Below are positions 11,403 through 21,800 of a DNA stretch of 64,000 bases, piece by piece (position 1 is the first letter of the stretch; every line of letters begins with the position of its first letter). A model generated the notes under the pieces. It was not told the DNA's origin, made no database searches, and saw nothing but the letters and a program-made list of their open reading frames with translations. The stretch comes from Turnera subulata (lineage: Eukaryota; Streptophyta; Magnoliopsida; Malpighiales; Passifloraceae), in assembly GCA_028386065.3 (NCBI GenBank), contig JAKUCV010001844.1, positions 98,971 through 162,970 on the forward strand, given 5' to 3'. Position numbers and translations under genes: made by a program.

Positions 11403-14400
11403 AACTCATCATCTGATTCGGTTTGTAGGATCTGAAATTTTTGTGTATGAAAACTACTATCACAACACTTGCACATTTTTTATATACTTGAATAAACTCA
11501 TTCTTTTATTTTGTAGTTCTCAGAAAGAGATCTTTTATTTTGTTAATATTTTTGTTCAATGGATCGGACCTTTTAAATGGAGATATATATAGTTTCATAA
11601 CCAAAGAAAATAAAATTCTAATTCTAATTTCTAACTAAGGGAAGAATGAAACAATAAAAAGTTAAGAATAACTTTTTTACTTCATACTTTTCTTCCCTAA
11701 ATCTCGTCTCACATATTATAAGAAAAACTGCAAAATAAATAAATAAATGTGAAACTGTTTAAGCTAGAGTCATTAATTTTTTGTTCAAGGTGCACTTGAT
11801 TTCTTTCTCTTTGTTTTTCCTGGAAACACACGACAAATTAATCTTTGAGGTCGTTTGTTGGTTTGGGAAATGACGTCTACAGCTCATAACATAAGAGAAA
11901 CACAGAGTTCTATACTCAATAAAACTTTAGTTCATATCAAAAAAAAAAAAAGAAGAGAAACACAGATCTTTTTCTAACAGGGATAAACTCATAGATTTAT
12001 ATAAAAATAAGTGATTCATATCAAAATAAATAAATAAATGAAAATAAGTGATTGCGATTTATAGTACCACTAAGTTTAGGTAAATGGAAAGTCGTCTCCA
12101 TGGTGGCTATTTTGTTTGTTTTTGTTGTTTGTACAAATTTTTTTCTCTGTTGGTCTTCTATGACCTGACAAACAATCATCGAAAAAGTTTCGTTGGACTT
12201 TTCTCAGATCAAGTCTAACAATGGAGCAGCGGCTTAGAATCATCATTATCAAGCTTTGGATGTCATGTCACTGTATACTGCTATTTTTTTTTTTGAAGCG
12301 TGTGTACTGATATTAAAGGCACTTATTTTATAGCTATAATTTTTTTTATAGTAATAATTTAGCCAAATATTACTCTTGTCCTATTAATTGTTGTAATTGT
12401 TCTTTAGTATTTATAATTTATAAAGAAATCTTAAATGTCATTCTTTGATGATCGAATCAGGAAGTGACCATCCAAGCCATTTTTTTTATACTAATCGAGA
12501 TAACCATCCATGCCATATGATGATATGAAGGACAAGCTATAAAAGGGTGACAAAGTGGTAGGCACATTATGTACAACCTATAATAGTAGAATTCTGATAA
12601 AACTACTTATAGATTAGTTGACCATTAAATGGATGTACAACATTGTTAATCATGTAGTTATCAACCTGAATAAGCCCAAAAGGCCAATCATTCATACAAC
12701 ATTACTTTTTCTTTCTTTCATTTTGATTTACAAACCGTGACTGGAACAGGAACTCAAAATTTGTAGGCTTGAAGTATAGCTTATTTATACACCATCAATC
12801 CTCGGGGGAAACACTCGACCCACCCAATGGCAATATTCCCTAACCTATCTGCATGATCGTTTTGTTTTTATAGCCCAACATGTAGATAAGAACAAGCAAT
12901 TAGCTTTTGGACATGAAGATACAAAGGCAGAGTGATATCAATACCCTCAACTATAACTTTCTTCTTCCTAGTACACCAAACTACGTACCCATCGATGTTG
13001 GTGGATCCAATTTCAAAGTCATTGACATATCAACAGTACTATCAAACTATCAATATATAGTGGTAGACAATTTCATAGTCATCAATAGTGGTAGACAGTT
13101 TCCGCTTTGTTTTTTTACATGTCGTCATCATAATTATAATAAGTGGATAACCAACTTTCACGTAATGATATTGCTAGGTGGTAAGTTTTAAATCAGAGAG
13201 ATACCAGTATATACTATTTATGATGTAAAGCAACCGGTATCGGGTTATGCTTTCTTTTTTTGGGCTTAAAAATTTGATCCTCGTGACATCCCTAAACCAC
13301 CAAACGCTGGTACGTATTTATTTAAATGCTTCTATTTCTCTTTCTCTTATTGGTCGAAAAAGGTTGAAAGTCACCTGTGGAGGAGTATATCATGAGAAAA
13401 TCATTACAAATAGTGCCATTGTTCTTAAAAGGGGCTCTCCTACTCATCAAAAACAAAACTGACTCTCCTGTCTCACACTATAAATCTACAAGTGTAATCA
13501 CATGTTGAAGAAAGAGAAAAACCAAACAATACAAAAAGTTAATTTATATCTTTAAAGTTAATTCATACGTATGTTTGATATCTTTTCCGTACTTAACCCA
13601 ACGCTAGCAGGCTTTTAATTAAAGTACTTCGTTTGGCTACTATTAGCGGAGAAAAAAAGTGGAGGATGTAGCAATTCCAATTGCTCTGATTAGGCTATGA
13701 TATGAGACCCTCTTAGGAGTTATTGTTAGAAGCATTTTGGTTATTATATATTATGCATTAGACACGGATACAATATTCTATATATAGGAACCTATATAGG
13801 TTATATATATGTTCTTGGACCAAGTAAAACAACTTCATAAAGACACAAATAAAATGTTCATGATTGGGACAGCTTTTGGAGTACCCTTTAATTTCCACTT
13901 TGTATACTGGCCAATGGGCTAAGAAAGCTTCCAGTAATTATATGCCCGACTTTGGATCAAGACCCAGTTGAATTGATGGAGTTGAGGAGGATGTAACTTG
14001 GAAGTCACTAATAATGACTAATCACTATATATGTATTAGACATGCACGTATATATAATAAACCCACCTTTCCTTCCTTTTATCCACAAAAAAAAAAGTAG
14101 CCTAGCTTTTCCCATATCACATGACAAAAATAAAAACATCCAAAACTCCAACTTTTCTGTTTGCATATGAACTCCAGAGCCTGAAAATGCCAGACCTATA
14201 GACATATCATTATCATCAACTGTAATCAACGATATCTCTTACATAAATAGTGCTCTAAACAGAAGATTAGTAAGACAGAATATAATAAGACAATGGTACT
14301 TCTGGCCAAACCTTAATTGTTAGTAGTAGTAGTGGCTTCGTGTTCTAGGGACTTGAGCACCAAACAAGGCTTGTCGTTCTCATGGGTATAGTGGGTCACT

Positions 14401-14742
14401 TTCTCTCAGATGATTACATTAATGAAGGGACCAACATTCTCATGGTATGGCTCAGCCCTTTTCAACATATAGTTTACCTCTTTTTTTTTTCCCTTTCGTT
14501 ACTTTTCATTTTTAATTTTTCGCCTTTTTCTACTCCAGGAGCATGAACCCCCCAATTACCAATTAAACTGGAGCAAAAAAGAAAAAGAACAGAGGAAAAA
14601 AAGAGAAAGGGATTAAAAGAAGGAGCATTAAATAATTATGGGTGTTGGGGTCCTTGGGGCCTTTTAGGCAAGACCCCACATAGGAAAACGACTTGAATTT
14701 ATTGAAAGCATAAGCACTTCTGATACAAAATGGCGTGTCTCT

Positions 14743-14744
<2 letters not shown>

Positions 14745-14802
<58 letters not shown>
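14745..14802. repeat. (AT)n microsatellite
   Basis: There are about 29 uninterrupted AT dinucleotides. The length of such tracts commonly differs between individuals and is prone to assembly error. Confidence 0.95.
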
Positions 14803-14805
<3 letters not shown>

Positions 14806-14937
14806 GATCATACACACACACAAACACATATATTTATGTGTTACTTAATTATATAGATATATCTATAAGGTGGTCCTCTGAATTCTTTGTATATATGAGG
14901 GGGTCCAGGTGGCACGGCCGGCAAAGGATGGCCTTGG

Positions 14938-14985
14938 CCACGTGGGTAGGAGTGGTCCACGTGGGCCACGGGGATTGGTAACGTG
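14938..14985. promoter_or_regulatory. G-box (CACGTG) cluster
   Basis: Palindromic CCACGTGG occurs at 14938-14945 and CACGTG at 14958-14963, with a further ACGTG near 14981. Closely spaced G-boxes/ABRE cores are binding sites for plant bZIP and bHLH factors. No downstream gene is clear, so the regulatory reading is only inference. Confidence 0.4.
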
Positions 14986-15781
14986 ACACATGTATCAAAA
15001 GCAGAGGGTGACAGGCTGTGAAGCAAGAAGCATTGAGGGTGATTGCATTTTGATCAAAAAAATCATTTCAAAAGGGGTAGGCAGAGAAGAAGACTAAAAA
15101 AGAGTGAACAGAGAGGAAATATTGCAGTGTGTCTTTTTATTTTGCAGCCTTGCAAGTGTCTAGGCTAGCTAGCTACCTAGCTAGGGCTTGTTTTTTTTCC
15201 CCTCTCCCTAGCTATCCCTTTTCTTTGTTTTTGGAGGGGTCTCGTCAGGTTTTAAAGACTACTACTAGTCCTACTCCTACCAAAAGCTCAAAACAGCTTT
15301 TGGATTGGACCTATAGATTGGTGCATGCAATTTTTTCCACTTCCAGCTTTTTAACAGTCAATTCCATGGCATTTCTCAATCATTATGTCAAGATGTTTTT
15401 GTAAGAGGCCATAAATGTCATGCATTGATACAATTTCTGTGACAAAAAATGCATTGATACAATTTCTGAAATAGGACTACTACTATAACAGTTAATGAAA
15501 CCCATATTTCTCTTTTATTAACACCTGCATGCATGGTCCTTTTTTTTCAATTTAGCGTAATGGAAGAAAAAGGGTATGCTACCGCTTTTTTTTTTTGATT
15601 GAAAACGATGATCTTTATTAATTGTAAGGAGGTATACAAAAGCTGGGTATAAAACCCATCAGAGTTCGCAGTCCCGCGGTAAAGCAACTGCAGATATAGA
15701 TATATTATGTGGCTCTACATTAGCATCACGGAGGGGACTTCACGTTCACCATGTAGCACTGCAAGGGACACAAGTTTGCCG

Positions 15782-18700
15782 CTACTTCTTATCTAATAAG
15801 ATGAACTTTCTTTGCAGACCTTTCCAATTAATCACTGTGATGGCATTTGCGATTACGCAGGATGCACTAAACGGAAAATCAGGGTGCAATGCCTTTATCC
15901 AACTAGTGGCATGTACCAAAACAAGGTCAACGACTCTATCACAATCAGCGTAGGTGTGATAAAAAACTCTTCTATTCCTTTCAAGCCAAATTGCCCAAAG
16001 AGCTGAGTACCCGATTATGACCCAGGAGGACCTGCAATTGGAATATGGAGACAGAAAAGACCACTGTAGTAAAAAATCTTCAAAGGATGCTGGTTGTATC
16101 CACACAGCACCCCACCATCGACATATTTTACTCCAAATCTTCCAAACAAACGGGCAGGATAATAGAAGGTGGTCTCGGGTTTCCAAATGAGTTTGACACA
16201 TAGGGCAAAGAGAATCAGCTAAAGATATGATACCTCTGATTCTGAGATTGTCTTTTGTAGGAATCCCGTTGTTGATGGCAAGCCACACCCAACACTCCAC
16301 TTTGAAAGGAGTCAGTGCCATCCAAGGGTAAGGGTTGGATCTATGGGTGTTTAGCTTCTTGTAGATAAAAGCCCTGCCATTCCTGACCGAGTACATACCT
16401 TTGCTATCGTCACTCCATACACGGCAGTCCCGTTTTGAAGGACACAAGGTGACATCCTCCAATTCCTTTTCCAAGCATTTAACAACCTGAAGCTCCCACT
16501 CCCTCAAACTTCTCCTCCAAAGAGACAGCCAAGCCTGTCGATTCTCCCCATGTGTCAAGCATTCAGCCACGCTCCAAGTTTTGGTAGTGGATAATGAGAA
16601 TAGTCGTGAATACTTGTCTTTGAATATACCCTTACCTGACCAATTTTCATACCAAAATAAAGCCACGTTACCGCTCCCAATTTGAATTTTGGAGCCATCC
16701 ATGAGGGAGACACCTGATTGACTATTAAGAGTACCCGATTGCACCATATTTCGCCAAGTCGCTGATGCATTAGTGAGAGTGAACTGATCACCGAGAGGAG
16801 TCTGTGCCTCACATTTTCTTTTAATCAACAGCTTCCAGTCTTTCTCATCCCCTTTGGTAAAGTTCCAGACCCACTTAAACAGTAGACATTGGTTTGTTAT
16901 GGCAAGATCAAGGATTCCCATACCTCCATTTTCTTTTGGTTTTGCAATTCGGTTCCAAGCCACAAAACATGCCTTTCTACCACCCTCTACACCACCCCAG
17001 AAGAAATTTCTTTGAATCTGAATAATCTTTTTTGCCACTGCACATGGGAGCTTGAACATAGACATATAGTACACCGGGAGCCCACTCAAAACCGATTTAA
17101 TCATTGTCACCCTTCCTCCAATAGATAAATGTTTACCCTTCCAAGCTTTTAATTTGTTGGAAAATTTGTCTAAGACCGGTTTCCATGCCGTCACCTTCCT
17201 CATGTTTGCTCCTAAGGGGAAACCGAGATATTTGAAAGGAAGAAACTCGGCTCGGCTATGAAGCATACCTGCAATACACGACACCTCAGACCGTCTTAAG
17301 CATACCCCGATCACACTACTTTTTGAGAAATTGATGCTCAATCCCGACAAGACTTCGAAAATCCGAAGGCATCTTTTGAGGTTAAGCAACGAGTGTGACT
17401 CGGGAGGGGAAAAGAGTATCGTGTCATCGGCGTACTGCAGAATTGAGATTGGAATGTCCTGGACGCAAACCTCACTAAGCAGATGCAGGGTACGGGCTTT
17501 ATCCAGAATGCTTGGAAGTCCCTCGGCTGCTATGTTAAACAGGAAAGGGGACAAAGGGTCGCCCTGTTTAAGTCCCCTTCCGGTGGAGAATTCCTCTGTG
17601 GGTGAACCATTAACAAGAATAGCAACTCTTGCTGATGATATACTCTCAAAGATCCATGACCTCCATCTTTCACCGAAACCCATAGCTTCCATGACCTGCA
17701 AAAGATATCTCCAGTCAACTGAATCGTAAGCCTTTTTGAAATCTATCTTCCATAGCACTGATTCCTTCTTGTTTTTCTTCAATTCATGCACCACTTCATT
17801 TGCGAAGAAGGCTCCATCCATAATGCTCCTACCCTCCATGAAGGCAGTTTGTTGCATTCCAATCACCTCTGGCAAAACCTGCTTCAGGCGCAAAGATAAG
17901 ATCTTTGATATGATTTTATACAGCCCATTCACAAGGGTGATGGGCCTAAAATCCTCCAGCGAGTCAGCCCCGGCCCGCTTCGCAATAAGAGTGATAAAAG
18001 CCGTATTGACTCCTTTGGGGAGCCTGGAATTTTCTGCAAATTGCTTTAGTATCTCAAGGAGATCATCTTTGATAAGAGCCCAGCATCTCTTATAGAAGGA
18101 GAAATTGAAACCGTCGGGCCCGGGCGCTTTTGAACTGTCACAACTCCAAATTGCAGCTTTCAATTCCTCAAGAGTAAAGGGTCTTTCAATGTCAGCAGCA
18201 GATTGAGGATTTAGACGTCTGAATCTGAGAGATCCGATGGAGGGGCGAGGCCTCGAGTTGCCCCTATACAATCTCTCAAAATAGCTTCTGCATTCTGACT
18301 TCATTTCCTCGGGATCAGTAAGCATCCGGCCATTTACATTGATGTGATCAATACGGTTTTTTCGCCCCCTAATGGATGCCGATAGGTGGAAAAACCTAGT
18401 ATTACGATCTCCAAGTCGGACCCAATTGATCCGGGCCTTTTGTCTCCATAAAGCTTCATGTTGTTTGGTTTTTATTTCAAACTGGGCCTTGAGATCACAG
18501 AACAAACCATATTCTGAAGATGACAGGGGCCTGATTTCTGCAGTTTTGTCGAGCTCGTCCAAACTTTGTTGAATATCCTCCAAGCACAATTTTAGATTTC
18601 CAAAAACCTCCTTATTCCACCGAGACAGACTTTTCCTCATAAAGCCCAATTTTTTGAGTAAACGGAAACTCCCAGGATGTTCAGTGCATGCTGACTTCCA

Positions 18701-19540
18701 CATATCTGTGATGGCAGCCATGAAGTCAGGATGATCCCACCATGCTGTGATAAATCTAAAAGGCTTTTTTCCCCATACGACTTGATCCTGTGAGAGAAAC
18801 AACGGACAGTGATCTGATCTCTGTTTACTCCCAGATGTGAGGTGAAGAGAAGGAAACCATATACACCACTCCCCCTCTGCAAGCATTCGGTCAATCTTGC
18901 TAGCAGAAGACAAATTACCCCATGTATATAATCTATCAGAGAGGGCAAATTCAATCAAATTAAGGTTCTGAATGAAACCATTAAAAGCTGCGGCACCCCT
19001 GTTACAGACTCGCCCGCTTTTCCTATCAGAGACCGAAAGAGTCTCGTTGAAATCACCGAGAACTAGCCACGGTGATGTAAAGTCCGCCTTCAACAATGGC
19101 AGCTTTTCAAACATAGAAATCCTCTCCTCCAAATTCGTGCTACCGTAAACTCCACATATAGTGGCTCTGCAATTATGAGAGCATAGAATCCCTTCCGCGA
19201 TGATCCAACGGCTATCCACAACAATCCTTTCCGGTTTGAAAACTGAGATATCCCATATAAGTATATGCCCACCTGCTCTACCATTGGAATCGAATGCTGC
19301 ATATTCTATATTTCCAGGGCCCCACAGTTTGTGACACATCACTAGGTTCATTTTGGGGCATTTAGTTTCGCATAAGAAAGCAACACCAACATTTAGTCTC
19401 TGAATAAGACTACGTACCTGTGTTTGTTTACTACCATCACCAGAGCCTCTGATATTCCAAGAGAGAATTTTGATCATGATGATATGAGAAGGCGCAAAGA
19501 AGATGGGAGCACTCAGGCCTCCGCCCGAGACTTTGCCCAT
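15782..19540 (-). CDS. LINE ORF2: endonuclease and reverse transcriptase
   Basis: This 1252-residue protein carries out target-primed reverse transcription. An apurinic-type endonuclease comes first, with ILSWNIRG at 25-32, Glu58, LGDFNE at 161-166 and SDH at 242-244. The reverse transcriptase domain (about 470-760) shows KAPGPDGF at 471, DFKKAYD at 600-606, GLKQGDPLSP near 656 and the catalytic YADD at 703-706. A zf-RVT region follows near 1050-1140 with CPMC and a later H..C pair. There is no RNase H domain, unlike the fragment at 10344-10787. The first Met overlaps ORF1 by 28 bp in another frame; Met22 (19477) sits directly before the endonuclease and is an equally good start. All catalytic residues I can place are intact. 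Confidence 0.93.
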   Translation of the reverse strand: MGKVSGGGLSAPIFFAPSHIIMIKILSWNIRGSGDGSKQTQVRSLIQRLNVGVAFLCETKCPKMNLVMCHKLWGPGNIEYAAFDSNGRAGGHILIWDISVFKPERIVVDSRWIIAEGILCSHNCRATICGVYGSTNLEERISMFEKLPLLKADFTSPWLVLGDFNETLSVSDRKSGRVCNRGAAAFNGFIQNLNLIEFALSDRLYTWGNLSSASKIDRMLAEGEWCIWFPSLHLTSGSKQRSDHCPLFLSQDQVVWGKKPFRFITAWWDHPDFMAAITDMWKSACTEHPGSFRLLKKLGFMRKSLSRWNKEVFGNLKLCLEDIQQSLDELDKTAEIRPLSSSEYGLFCDLKAQFEIKTKQHEALWRQKARINWVRLGDRNTRFFHLSASIRGRKNRIDHINVNGRMLTDPEEMKSECRSYFERLYRGNSRPRPSIGSLRFRRLNPQSAADIERPFTLEELKAAIWSCDSSKAPGPDGFNFSFYKRCWALIKDDLLEILKQFAENSRLPKGVNTAFITLIAKRAGADSLEDFRPITLVNGLYKIISKILSLRLKQVLPEVIGMQQTAFMEGRSIMDGAFFANEVVHELKKNKKESVLWKIDFKKAYDSVDWRYLLQVMEAMGFGERWRSWIFESISSARVAILVNGSPTEEFSTGRGLKQGDPLSPFLFNIAAEGLPSILDKARTLHLLSEVCVQDIPISILQYADDTILFSPPESHSLLNLKRCLRIFEVLSGLSINFSKSSVIGVCLRRSEVSCIAGMLHSRAEFLPFKYLGFPLGANMRKVTAWKPVLDKFSNKLKAWKGKHLSIGGRVTMIKSVLSGLPVYYMSMFKLPCAVAKKIIQIQRNFFWGGVEGGRKACFVAWNRIAKPKENGGMGILDLAITNQCLLFKWVWNFTKGDEKDWKLLIKRKCEAQTPLGDQFTLTNASATWRNMVQSGTLNSQSGVSLMDGSKIQIGSGNVALFWYENWSGKGIFKDKYSRLFSLSTTKTWSVAECLTHGENRQAWLSLWRRSLREWELQVVKCLEKELEDVTLCPSKRDCRVWSDDSKGMYSVRNGRAFIYKKLNTHRSNPYPWMALTPFKVECWVWLAINNGIPTKDNLRIRGIISLADSLCPMCQTHLETRDHLLLSCPFVWKIWSKICRWWGAVWIQPASFEDFLLQWSFLSPYSNCRSSWVIIGYSALWAIWLERNRRVFYHTYADCDRVVDLVLVHATSWIKALHPDFPFSASCVIANAITVINWKGLQRKFILLDKK

Positions 19541-21765
19541 TCAAAAGCCTCGCTAACCACCATTGACTCCACGAGCTGGTCTGTTTCAATCCGACATCCT
19601 GACCTGTCCCATCCAATGGAATCCCCAATGCGATTGGTTTCTTGGGCTTCCAAAGCACTGAAAGACACTGGTACTAATTCTTCGCATGCAGGAGCCTTGC
19701 CAGCTCGTTGATTCATCTTCATGATAATAGAATCCGACTCCAACTGATGGCTTTCAGGTGTTGAAATCACACTCCCAGCCTTCGATATGAACTTGGTCTT
19801 GCGAGGTCTTCCTAAATTCATTTGCTTCAGTACCTCAAGTACCTTCCGTTCAACGGCCATATTGAAAGAATGGCAGTTATTGGTACTTAGGGAGGGAGAC
19901 CATGAACCATTCCACGAGGATAAGGTGTTTTCGATGACACGATTACTAGATGAAGCAGAATCATCAACTAGGATTGGTATTGGGCTTCTTACGGGGGATG
20001 TGATTATAGAAGGTGAACTCAAATATGGAACTAAAGGCAAAGGTTGTGGGCTAATTGGGGTAGGTCTACGGTAAACATATGGCTTGATTGTTGGGTTCCA
20101 TGAAGATGGGCTAGGTATGGGAGACCTTGGGCCTTGTGTGGTTGGGCTTGGTGTGTTTGAACTCGTGCTTGAGGATTCGGCTGCTACAAGTGGGGTGGGG
20201 TCGGGTACATCTGGTGATATTTCATGTTCATCCATTTCAGATGGGATAGAATTAGGAGAGTGTGGTGATTGAGGCCGTTGGGGTGACTCGGGTATTGGGT
20301 TAGACTTCTCGATAATTGGGCGTAATTCAAATGGGTCCTCGGAACCTGATGATAGGTGAGTTGTTTTAGGTGCACGGGTGTCTGGGGTGTGGTGTAATTG
20401 ACAGTTTTTGTTGGAACTGCAGGGGTCGTCGTTACGGTGTTGTTGTCGAGGAGTGTGCGCTGACTCCAGGTGGCTGGAGGTCTCGCCGGTAGGCCGTACT
20501 TTTCCAACCTGAGCATTGCAGTTGATAGTGTCTTTGGGCCGTTCCCAATCATACGGATCATACTGGGACTCAAAGATCCCGATTTTATAACTGTGAGACC
20601 CAAACTTGACTTGCAAAACTTTATTGATGAAGCAATTTATTTCAGTCAAAACAAGGATCTCTGCTACGTCCATTCTTGTTTTTGACCGAGTCATAGGACT
20701 CAACTCTACCATAGAACCAATACTCGACATGATTACCCGGAAAAAATCCTCAGTCCACGCGTTGGGAGGGACGCCTCTGACCAGGATCCAGCATAGTCGA
20801 TTATGAGCACCATCACCTTCTTTCCATGGTCTGAAGGTATCAAAAGCCTGCAGCATATTTTCATCCCTGTTGTTTAGCATGTTCTGCATATGATCACCTG
20901 ATTCAAACACAATGAGAAAAGCAACACCGCCCGCTGGTATTACTTTACTAACACCGCTCCCAGAATAAGAAAATAGATCCGAGACATCATCAAGGGGCAT
21001 CGGTGATTTAAGCACCCCATAGATACTTCTATGCAGCCATTCAAGTGTGCCATCTTTGGGGACAAAGGTCATAGATTCTTCATGTGTGCTGCTGTTCTTT
21101 GCACGCTCAATGGCTGGGCGAACCACGTCGGCGAAAGATCGAGAATCCTTTTGTTGTGCCTGTGTTGCCACTGGAGGTCTGCTCATTCTCGGAAATGTAG
21201 GCTGGTGCAGGTTCTGCAACCTAGGATTCCTTGACCTATTCTTTGCTAGATTGGCCATCAAATTCTCCCCATCCACCACCATCGAGTTGATACGGTGGAG
21301 GAGATGTTGGACATTAAGATTGTTTTTGAAGCGCACAAACCCATATCGCTTCCCGCTCTTGTTTGGTTTTAACGGCACAAACACATCCATGACGTCGCCA
21401 TGTTTTGACATTACTAAGTGAATGTCCATGGGTAACCATCGGTTTGGAAGGTTTGCCACATAGATGCTCACTACCTGATTATTGTCAATAGCGGTCTGGA
21501 TAGTTCTACGGTTCCATTTGGAAAACTGTGATGGTTTGATGATAGGTGGTAGAGATTGATGTTTTGGTTCAATGGAATATTGGGTTCGGGTGGGGTGGTA
21601 GGTTTGATTCAGCGAGAGGGTTGGATAAGTTATAGGTTGGATTTTTGATGATGAGGGCTGGGTGTTTGGGTTCAGGGCGGTCGGAACTCTAGGCTGATGG
21701 TGGTGCAGTTGATGCCCGCCTGGAAGTCCAGGAGACATAGGGTGGGAGAGAAAAAAGGAAGTCAT
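19513..21765 (-). CDS. LINE ORF1: RRM-containing RNA-binding protein
   Basis: This 750-residue protein would bind the element RNA and form the ribonucleoprotein. After a Pro/Gln/His-rich head there is an RNA recognition motif at about 99-176, with RNP2 IYVANLP (101-107) and RNP1 RYGFVRFK (140-147). A second globular stretch (about 245-410) resembles the DUF4283-like region found in plant LINE ORF1 and gag-like proteins. The C-terminal half is a long Ser/Pro-rich linker. The frame ends 28 bp inside ORF2, suggesting coupled or reinitiated translation of ORF2. Met10 is an alternative start. No CCHC knuckle is obvious. Confidence 0.85.
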   Translation of the reverse strand: MTSFFLSHPMSPGLPGGHQLHHHQPRVPTALNPNTQPSSSKIQPITYPTLSLNQTYHPTRTQYSIEPKHQSLPPIIKPSQFSKWNRRTIQTAIDNNQVVSIYVANLPNRWLPMDIHLVMSKHGDVMDVFVPLKPNKSGKRYGFVRFKNNLNVQHLLHRINSMVVDGENLMANLAKNRSRNPRLQNLHQPTFPRMSRPPVATQAQQKDSRSFADVVRPAIERAKNSSTHEESMTFVPKDGTLEWLHRSIYGVLKSPMPLDDVSDLFSYSGSGVSKVIPAGGVAFLIVFESGDHMQNMLNNRDENMLQAFDTFRPWKEGDGAHNRLCWILVRGVPPNAWTEDFFRVIMSSIGSMVELSPMTRSKTRMDVAEILVLTEINCFINKVLQVKFGSHSYKIGIFESQYDPYDWERPKDTINCNAQVGKVRPTGETSSHLESAHTPRQQHRNDDPCSSNKNCQLHHTPDTRAPKTTHLSSGSEDPFELRPIIEKSNPIPESPQRPQSPHSPNSIPSEMDEHEISPDVPDPTPLVAAESSSTSSNTPSPTTQGPRSPIPSPSSWNPTIKPYVYRRPTPISPQPLPLVPYLSSPSIITSPVRSPIPILVDDSASSSNRVIENTLSSWNGSWSPSLSTNNCHSFNMAVERKVLEVLKQMNLGRPRKTKFISKAGSVISTPESHQLESDSIIMKMNQRAGKAPACEELVPVSFSALEAQETNRIGDSIGWDRSGCRIETDQLVESMVVSEAFEWAKSRAEA

Positions 21766-21800
21766 CGGCAGGCTATTTGCCTCTCGAATTGCCTATTGTG

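Larger units (their letters stand above)
10819..15585. other. long AT-rich intergenic region
   Basis: No gene is supported in these 4.8 kb. They contain a 44-bp tandem repeat (11261-11402), several short T-run-headed fragments (about 12280 and others) that look like LINE tail debris, an (AT)n microsatellite (14745-14802) and a G-box cluster (14938-14985). The 14900-15420 stretch has promoter-like and leader-like composition, but I find no coding exon downstream before the LINE. Confidence 0.5.
15586..21800 (-). mobile_element. apparently full-length L1-type LINE retrotransposon
   Basis: The minus-strand element carries two long open frames in the order ORF1 (19513-21765) and ORF2 (15782-19540). 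It ends in a poly(A) tail, seen as a T-run at 15586-15596. The 5' boundary is not exact; 21800 is an estimate. I did not find a clear target duplication by eye. Both frames are uninterrupted, so the insertion is young or the sequence has been under selection for activity. Confidence 0.85.

Noticed and set aside
14920..14945. Segment resembling a miR169-type precursor (GCCGGCAAAGGATGGCC)
   Set aside because: The match to the mature miRNA is poor and I find no long foldback arm around it.
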